Shown here piece after piece: positions 8,959-15,908 of a stretch of 15,908 bases of DNA; the first letter of the stretch is position 1, and every line of letters begins with the position of its first letter. This DNA comes from Cyclostephanos tholiformis. Taxonomy: Eukaryota > Bacillariophyta > Thalassiosirophyceae > Thalassiosirales > Thalassiosiraceae. The notes below the pieces were generated by a model. It worked only from the letters and a program-made list of their open reading frames with translations. It searched no databases and was not told the DNA's origin. The stretch covers positions 1 through 15,908 of the forward strand of contig JALLPB010001680.1 in NCBI GenBank assembly GCA_036939975.1, given 5' to 3'. The translations under genes were made by a program, and so were the position numbers.

Positions 8959-9405
8959 GGAGGGGATGTGTTGAAGATAATTTCTGGCTTTCGAAAGATT
9001 GAATGGTTCATTTGTGCGTGTCAGATCTCACGAACGCGAAGTGTCATCAGAGATCTGAGAGAGGAGAGCGAGCGAAAAGATATTACTTACTCCTACGTGA
9101 AGAATGTACGTTGAAAAAAATCTATTCCTTAAGTGCGCCAAGTGCCAGCATTAAAAGCCACTCGAGATAGAAGATTATGAGAGTGTGAACAACACCTAGG
9201 TTAAGGGTGTACCATTCCATACATCGTAGGACATGATAGACGCCAACACCATCGCCTTGAACTTGGATAAAATTTCCTAAAACAAAGCCTTTTAGAGAGG
9301 AGCCACAAATCAATCATCAAGGTGTATGGAACAGAGTCGGAGCATGATATGTGCACACATTCTGTCATCTGCTCACAAAAATTGGGACTTTTTATGGGCT
9401 AAAAC
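8959..9405. promoter_or_regulatory. Divergent promoter region between DJ-1 and the MAP kinase
   Basis: These 447 nt separate the start codons of two genes transcribed away from each other, so both promoters and 5' leaders should lie here. A perfect 9-bp inverted repeat, TCAGATCTC (9021-9029) and GAGATCTGA (9050-9058), sits near the DJ-1 side with a 20-nt spacer and could bind a dimeric regulator or fold in the DJ-1 leader. I see no clear TATA box. An in-frame TAA at 9400-9402 fixes the MAP kinase start at 9406. Confidence 0.6.
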
Positions 9406-12312
9406 ATGTCTGGCAAGTACATGTCTGTCGTGGACAACGACGACGATGCTCCGGTAGAAGCTGAGATGTATAATCCAGGAAAAGAACGCGTGAGATCCGA
9501 GGAGGAAGGTGCGGAGCGAAGGGAATATACGGATGTTCGCTCTGGAAATGTCAAAAGAGTGAATTATGCGGGAGATGGTGCAGAGCTTGCTACGTCCTTT
9601 GCCATTCCCGATGAAAAAGGTGACAATGCTACCCCCCCTCATTCACCAAAGGGGAGGCGTCTTTCCGCTTCTGCTGAAAGATTTGATCTCGAATATTCTC
9701 TTGGATCTCTGGACGATTTATCGGTTCCTTCCTTCGCGGCATCAGCGAAGAGAAAAAAGATGACATCCATAATGCCCATGGGTTCCTTAGGAGAAGCAAT
9801 GATGCCCAAGTTTTGGCAAGATTCAGCGTCTGTCAGCGAGAATAACATTGCGTCAGCTAGCTTTGATGTGGCCGAAGAGGAGGGAGGGTCCTCGCCTTTG
9901 TCAGTAGAGGGGGCAGGTGTGCCAGTTGTGGAAAAAAGCTCGAGTAAGGAAAGCCGGCATTTGAACGATGAAGAAAAGCGCGGAATAAAGGAAGCTGAAC
10001 AAGTGATGAAATTAGCGACACTTGCAGCACAACCAGATAATTCTCTCGCTGCTAACGGTGCTAGTCTTGTTATGGCTGAATTCAAGGAAAAGATAGCCGA
10101 GCCATTCCGTGAAAACGATGTAGATGACTTCGCTACACATATCCAGGATGACATTCAAGATAATGGTAGTGACTATTCGAACAACTTTTCGTCGACATCT
10201 TCCTTCGTGGAATCCTGCATGCCAGAAGATAAGTATAGCATGCATCTTCCGCCTGCGCCACCCTCCACTCCAGCGGCGCCTAGAGAGGCGCATTTACCCC
10301 TTTCGTTTCAGGCATGTGTTACTAGTGGTGAGCTCTCTTACGGTGATGAGCTCAGACATGAGCTAAAAGGTAATATGGCGACAAGACCTCATCACGATAA
10401 TGATTTTCCTCTACCTCTATATTCTCGTAAGGAGGATAAAACGCAACTTCCGGAAGAAAGTATTCCCTCCCGTTCACGACTTTCTCAGAAATACCACACA
10501 GATGCACTGCCACCGGACATTTCAGGGGCAGTCACTGAGCCACGGAGAGGAAACAGCAACCATGCCGGAAATCAAAGACCAAGGCAGAGCACCATGACCG
10601 ATTTTGACAAATGGAATGTAGGAGATCGATATCAATTGAAACGAATCCTTGGTCGAGGATCGTACGGCGTGGTCGCTCAGGCAATTGACTTACAAGCCGT
10701 CGCATCGCATCAAAAGACAGAGGGTGCGCATAATAGCCCTCAGCAGAGCCGTTCGGCATATGTCGCCGTGAAAAAGATTTCCAATGCCTTTGATCAAGAA
10801 GTTGACGCGATACGCCTTTTTCGAGAAATGCATATATTGAGGCGATTGAGGGGTCATGCATGCGTTATTCAACTAGTTGATGTTATCCGACCTCACAGTT
10901 CTGATCTAGAACATTTCCATGATCTTTACCTTGTTTTCGAGTATGTGGACACAGATTTATACAAATTAATAATGTCTCCCCAATACCTCACAACCGAGCA
11001 TATACAAACGTTTCTCTACCAGATGCTCGTGGGCCTCAAATATATACATTGCTCCTCTGGTGAGTTGGACTTTTTGTGAAATATGTATCATGATAGCTAA
11101 CACTGCCGCTAACAGTCAGACGAATTAATTGGAATATCTCTAGTGATTCATCGCGACCTCAAACCAGCGTAAGTATATCTGTTCCGTTAGTGTCGTCATC
11201 AAGACTTTTCGCTCAACATAGTTGGCCTCATTGACCTTCTTCAATATGTTTACTGGGAATTACTTCAGCAAGTAAGTAGGTTTTTGGGTGACATGCGGAT
11301 TCGTTGCTTATCTCACATTCCTACTAATGTCGTGTATCATTTTAATTGTTATTCTCTCGCAGTATACTTCTCAACGAAGATTGCACCCTAAAAATTTGTG
11401 ATTTTGGTCTTGCACGAATTGTTCGCAATGAGAAAATTACACTGCCAGCCGGAGTACTCAGAGCTGATACTAGTGACTTGATCAACAGCTCATCAACGCA
11501 AGCAACAGTGCAAGAGGTTGTAGACGACGCACTACTTCCCAACTTATCGCGGCAATTAACAAAACATGTTGTGACACGCTGGTATCGTGCACCTGAATTA
11601 ATTCTGATACAACCGTACGCATCGGCTGTTGACATCTGGAGCTTAGGATGCATCTTTGCAGAGCTATTGAGTATGCAAGAAGGAAGTGTCCCTAATTACC
11701 AAGACCGCGTTCCTCTGTTCCCGGGAGGCTCTTGCTACCCGCTATCTGGGGATCATGTCTCAACAGATACCAAAGAGCGGCAGGATCAACTGAGTGTCAT
11801 ATTTAGTGTGATTGGCATGCCATCAGAAGAGGACCTTATGTCTGTCGGAAAAGTAAGAGCTTTGTTATTTTTTTGTAAAGTGTTTCAAGAGTTAAACTCA
11901 TTGACCGTGATATTCACTGTTGTATTAGGCCAATGAATACATAAGAACTCTCGAGAAGAAACCAGGAAGAAGTTTGGAATCACTATTTCCAGCTGCAGAT
12001 CCAGAAGCCATCAATTTGTTGAAGACTATGCTCATGTTCAACCCTGCGAAAAGATGTACAGCAGAGGAAGCTTTAGATCATGAATTCTTGCAACCTGTTA
12101 GAAAGAAAGATTTGGAGGTGAGCATTTAAGGCTGCTTTATTTTCGCTTATTTCTACGTCCTTTGAGAATAACAACACTTGTCCTTTCCTCGATAGTTTTG
12201 TGCAACCCAACCTCTGGAAAGCCCGAATTTTCTGGAAAAGAATAGAGTCGACATTGCCACATTAAAGAAAGAGGCTTACAAGGAAGTGATGTGGTACCAA
12301 CAGCATCCCTGA
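9406..12312 (+). CDS. Protist-type MAP kinase with long N-terminal extension
   Basis: The model has six exons: 9406-11059, 11144-11168, 11269-11271, 11363-11852, 11929-12117 and 12196-12312. The introns are 84, 100, 91, 76 and 78 nt, and the protein is 825 residues. Residues 1-400 are acidic, Ser/Pro-rich and probably disordered. The kinase domain spans about 410-778. It shows GRGSYGVV (416-423), VAVKK with Lys456, alpha-C Glu474, YVDTDLYKLI (513-522), VIHRDLKPAN (552-561), DFG (574-576), VTRWYRAPE (631-639), DIWSLG (651-656) and an FPGGSC-x-PLSGD insert as in MAP kinases of other protists. The activation-loop phosphosite TxY is TKH here (627-629), so dual Thr/Tyr phosphorylation is impossible, and the loop carries about 24 extra residues. 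It belongs to the CMGC group and should act in a signalling cascade; upstream activators and substrates are unknown. Most MAP kinases are 350-420 residues, so the extension is unusual. Exon 3 is a 3-nt microexon supplying the catalytic Asn561. Confidence 0.9.
11269..11271 (+). other. 3-nt microexon (CAA) of the MAP kinase
   Basis: The sequence reads ...ATTACTTCAG|CAA|GTAAGTAGG, a good acceptor directly abutting a strong donor. Exon 2 ends in GC (11168) and exon 4 starts with TATACTT (11363). Inserting CAA gives GCC AAT ATA CTT, which completes HRDLKPAN-ILL. Joining exon 2 directly to exon 4 gives GCT ATA CTT, in frame but without the invariant Asn. With the microexon the flanking introns are 100 and 91 nt, matching all other introns here. 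Without it there would be one 194-nt intron, about twice the norm. A yeast-like branch site, TACTAAT, is at 11322-11328. Confidence 0.78.
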
Positions 12313-12459
12313 TCCATCACTTAGTACTGTTTGGTAATGGTAAAATTAACGGGTAATTTGTTCGTCCGAACTCAAAATGGTATCGCCTACTGTATTAAGT
12401 TTCAGGGAAGAAAGACATGGGATGACGCCGAATAACACTCTAGAGTAATACAACCCCTC

Positions 12460-13471
12460 TTAATTCGCCGGCTCGCTACTGTAATCACGATCGCCAAAGA
12501 TGGTTGATCCAACTCTCACACTTGTCGCACCCTTGGCAATCGCGACCTCAAAATCACCGGACATGCCCATGCTTAATTCCAAGTCATTTGGATCGCAGTC
12601 CAATACCACCGACACCTCATCGCGGCATAGACGCAAAGTATCGAAGCTAGAGTCGTCACCAGGCGCCCCAATCGTCATTAGACCGTCAATCGAAAGCCAT
12701 GGACATTCCTCTGATATTTTTTTGACCAGATCAGCAACTTCCCCACCTGGGGATACTCCGCTTTTGGACTCTTCCCCACTGGTATTGACTTGTATATAAA
12801 TGCCCAACTTTTTCTTATCGACGAGGTCCTCGTTCATTGACTCCACTGCGCGGTTCAATTTTGCCGCTAGTTTGAGAGTGCTAACAGTTTCAATGCAAGC
12901 AAGTTTGTTCAAACCAACCGATTTCACGAGTGGTCCGGCCTTATTAGATTGAAGTGGTCCGATGAAATGCCAGGACACGTCGTCTGGTAAATGATTGGCC
13001 TTGGTCATAAGTTCCTGTGCATAATTTTCGCCAAAATAACGCTGTCCATTCTGTAAATAAATGAATTTTTATCGTCGTCATCAGTCTATTTACTTCGCGA
13101 ATTAAGGACCAACATTTCCACCAAGTCTTGCTCACCTTGTATGCCACTTGTAGAAACTCTATCGGCTTCGTCTTCGATACCGCCACGAGCCTCACGCTTC
13201 CTTGAGGACGACCATTCGCTGACACGGCATCATCTATCCTTTGTCTCACGGAGGCTATGTTCGAAGCGATATCCACTTCAATATTCGCATCTGACGATGT
13301 TGACGCCGACATCGCGTTATTGGTAATCGCTGGCCGAGATGAAACGGCGGATGGTACGAAGGGCGAATGGAGTGCGAGCCCAAGTTCTCTTGATGGTATT
13401 GCGTAATGATATGCTGAGAATGGTATCGTGGTGCGAAGGGACATGAACGCAGAGGCTGCAATTCTACCCAT
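12460..13471 (-). CDS. Pyridoxal-phosphate homeostasis protein, YggS/PLPBP family
   Basis: There are two exons (13471-13136 and 13050-12460) and one 85-nt phase-0 intron (GTGAGC...TACAG), giving 308 residues. The protein binds pyridoxal 5'-phosphate without known enzymatic activity and helps keep free PLP safe and balanced for B6 enzymes. It has a fold-type III barrel with VRLVAVSKTKP, whose Lys100 is the PLP-linking residue by alignment with E. coli YggS Lys36. Then come NGQRYFGENYAQEL across the splice, WHFIGPLQSNKAG, IQVNTSGEESKSG, DGLMTIGAP, LSMGMSGDFEVAI and VRVGSTIFGDRDY, all hallmarks in the usual order. E. coli YggS is about 234 residues. The extra 65 or so at the N-terminus are Ser/Ala/Arg-rich and look like an organelle presequence (start MGRIAASAFMSLR). 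The frame stays open upstream to an ATG at 13639, which would add 56 residues beginning with a hydrophobic stretch; I prefer 13471 but am not certain. Confidence 0.92.
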
Positions 13472-13979
13472 GTTGGTTGTGTGTGGTAGGGTTGACCTTA
13501 TTATTGCACGTTTACTCTCTTGTTCGAAGTCCCGATACCTCCTCCATTCTCCCGCCCTTTCTGTGAGCCATGGGACGATACGATACGAAAAAACGATACT
13601 ACACGTGTAAAAGTAGGGAGTAGATAAAAATACGTACATACAATGGATATGTGTGGTAGAAAAAGGGAAAATTGTCAGAATGTCATCACGAAACAAGTCA
13701 ACTATCAATTCATGGACCACACCAATAAGCGGTTGTTTTTCATATACACACAAAATGGCGGTACTGTTTTAATTATCATCACCATCATTGAAAAACATAT
13801 TTTTGACAGTCACAAAAATAATTTCAATTTAAATTATGACACCAATTGTGTTTTTGATGTCAGAATACCATCATTTATACACTACCCAAAAGATCATTTA
13901 GAATATACTCACCAAAACGTTAGACTGCTGTTAGAATGCCATCACCAAAATGCCAAATGCGTTAGTTTCTGTTGGGTGA
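13472..13979. repeat. Spacer with repeated TYAGAATNYCATCACC-like motifs
   Basis: The first part (about 13472-13620) should be the PLPBP promoter and contains an ACGATA repeat cluster near 13573-13605. Beyond it, a motif recurs: TCAGAATGTCATCAC at 13675, TCAGAATACCATCAT at 13860, TTAGAATATACTCACCAAAACG at 13898, TTAGAATGCCATCACCAAAATG at 13931, and a weaker copy near 13769. They lie directly before the transposase-like pseudogene. They may be subterminal repeats of that element, or its promoter. Confidence 0.45.
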
Positions 13980-15908
13980 GATTTGCAAAGGAACACTGAT
14001 GGCCATGCACAGACAGGCACTAGGGGGTCTACGCGCGCTGCCACCCGGCAAAACACAAGGGAGTCTGTGGCTCCGCCGATATCACCACGTGACGAACGTC
14101 GCCAAAGGAGGGCCAGCGCACTTGCTTCTAGTCGCGCCGCCACTGCCACCACCACCACCTCCTCTGACGCTCTCGCTGCTGCCACTGCCACCACCGTGCC
14201 TAGCCTTCGTAGGATTGAGGAAGGAGGAGTTTTGGAAGGAGCCACCTCTGCATGCGATGCTGACCTAGGGGAAGGGGGTTCCGACGTTGAGGGGGAAGAC
14301 AACACGGTTTGGTTTTATAATCGCTGTGCATCCTCTGCCGCGAATGTGAACTCTACTACACTCGAGGTGTCCACGCAATTCATGAGGTTCCTGAAGTCTG
14401 CCTTTCACGGCAAAGAGCCTGGCGTCGAATTCATGCGTAGTGCTGATCTGAGTCAGAATCTTCAGATTGATATGTTGAAAGATCCAAGCCTCTTTCTTTT
14501 CTCCCAGGCCGATGATTTACTTGTTAGAGACATCTCCAATCGCGCATTACGGCTATTGCACACCCCAGACTTTGACGAGCAAACCCTCCAAGCCATCGAT
14601 CATTTGAAAGATTTTCGACAAGATATTGATGCAGAAGATTTGTCTCTGGCCGATGGAGATGACATTGGGGTTGCGTTACTTGAGTCCGGGGGAGATGATA
14701 CTAGTTCGGATGTGTCTTTATACGACCCTTCAGATAGTTATGATGTTGACTCAGATCTTGACACTAAACCTGCCGCGAAGAAGAAGAGTCCAAGGAAGGG
14801 AGAGAAGAAGATGGGTGCGGATGTTGGGGTAGCCAAGAATGAAGTCATCTCTGCGGAAGATTACGATGATGCAGTTTTTCAGGATGACGAGGAGGTAGAG
14901 GACTTATCTTACTACAAATCGACAACTCAAGGAAAGAAGGGAAGGCCACTGTATGATGGTGGTCCGGAAAAGCCTGACAGTCACATCAGGCTTGAGTGAC
15001 GCAGCCGCCAAATTGGCTCTCAAGACATGGAGGGTTGAGAGGAAGGCACACAATGACAAGATAGAGCGTCTCCGGAGGAAGGAATTACGTGCCGGCGGTA
15101 TTATGGGCTCCAATCATACCGGAATTTTATATCCCCAACTCCGCAACATGACCAGTGTGGAGAAAGACCAACTCATGGTGAATCACACGTTTCCATTGAA
15201 GGAGATATTGCTCATTTGTATCGCCAAAGAAGCAAATCTATCAGGAATCAATGTTAGTGTCAAGAGAAGTGATGACTTTTGATTCGAGGTTGTCGGTAGT
15301 AAGCAGTCTCACTTTGCAGTTGTCGCTGCTTGTTCTTCTGGAAAGGGGTGGCGGGTTACTGCTTGTGAGACAAGACTACAAGTACCCAACACGACGACAA
15401 CCAATCATGCTACTGCAGATGCATTCGAACAAAATAAGGAAGACACTGATGATGATGGAGTTGATGGAGACTCAGATGAAATATCAGACGATGAGGATGG
15501 TGACGATGAAGACACACCGAACCAGCAGAGGAAGTACAAGAGTCTTGTCCCGCTCACTCCCATCAAGGCTCGTTGGTTGCTGCCCTTCATTAATGACAAG
15601 ATTGCAGATACTCCAAATATTTCCAATCGTGAAATGCGGAATCTTCTCACAGACTACATAAGGCCAAAGTTCCTAACAGCTTCTCTCTTACAAAATGCAC
15701 GGAAGCTCTCGTGAGACGAAATATTTGGGGATCCTGCCCATAATGTGTCTTACATCAAAGGTTTAGTTGACAAGATGCAGGAAGCCGGCCACGATGTCCA
15801 TCTAGTTCTCAAAAATAATATCGAGGTGCTGAAGATGTTAGAGCGAGTGATTATTACAGATGAAATGAGGAAGAACAAATCGATTGGAAAATTGATGTCA
15901 AGGGAGGA
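13980..15908 (+). pseudogene. 5' part of a decayed MULE-like transposase gene, continues beyond the window
   Basis: The reading frame opens after a TGA at 13977-13979 with no early ATG. It runs about 338 codons to a TGA at 14997-14999: a Ser/Arg/Ala-rich start containing an exact 15-bp duplication (14139-14153 and 14181-14195), a helical middle part, then acidic and Lys-rich stretches. At about 14966-14990 the coding sense moves one frame, into SDAAAKLALKTWRVERKAH and HTFPLKEILLICIAKEANL. In that frame TGA interrupts at 15280-15282, between VKRSDDF and FEVVGSKQSHFAVVAA. The text resumes through KGWRVTACETR, an acidic Asp-rich linker, TPIKARWLLPFIND and LLTDYIRPKFLTASLLQNAR. A second TGA falls at 15712-15714, followed by DEIFGDPAHNVSYIKGLVDKM to the window edge. 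The FEV...FAVVA...KGWRV pattern is that of the N-terminal domain of MULE/MuDR-type transposases. The catalytic DDE domain would lie off the window. Both internal stops can be single C-to-T changes of an Arg CGA codon. Confidence 0.6.

Noticed and set aside
9639..10154. Long minus-strand open frame (171 codons) antisense to the MAP kinase N-terminal region
   Set aside because: It is the Ser-rich mirror of the coding exon and shows no independent protein character.
13675..13952. Possible CRISPR-like array because of spaced direct repeats
   Set aside because: The repeats are imperfect and unevenly spaced (185, 38 and 33 nt), in a eukaryotic context.

Overview
The window is nuclear DNA from a eukaryotic microalga, most likely a diatom or close stramenopile relative. 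The evidence is: short spliceosomal introns (76-113 nt) with GTAAG/GTGAG donors; a DJ-1 protein with a signal-peptide-like N-terminus and an SSA|F site as in diatom plastid preproteins; a protist-type MAP kinase; and a fragment resembling the MULE-type transposase-derived families I associate with diatoms. This is a judgement from sequence features, not a database match.

Layout. Positions 1-5900 are an AT-rich, gene-poor stretch. A broken, unidentified, probably multicopy gene lies at 147-913 (minus). A further coding remnant lies around 1013-1431 (minus), and a possible small three-exon gene at 4028-4525 (minus). The rest holds inverted repeats and a recurring TACCNRTTCCTA-type motif, but no convincing gene.

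Positions 6038-13471 are a compact block of four intact genes. They are an intronless CAMK-like Ser/Thr kinase (+, 6038-7834), a DJ-1/PfpI protein (-, three exons, 8049-8958), a long MAP kinase (+, six exons, 9406-12312) and a PLP-homeostasis protein of the YggS/PLPBP family (-, two exons, 12460-13471). The kinase and DJ-1 genes converge, DJ-1 and the MAP kinase share a 447-nt divergent promoter region, and the MAP kinase and PLPBP genes converge again. This is ordinary eukaryotic packing, and nothing suggests a joint pathway.

Positions 13980-15908 hold the 5' part of a decayed transposase-like gene (+). It has a frameshift and two in-frame TGA codons, lacks a good start, and runs off the window. 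A cluster of short direct repeats precedes it.

The most striking observation is in the MAP kinase. The catalytic-loop Asn (HRDLKPAN) appears only if a 3-nt microexon, CAA at 11269-11271, is spliced in between two normal-sized introns. Skipping it leaves the frame open but deletes exactly that Mg-binding Asn.
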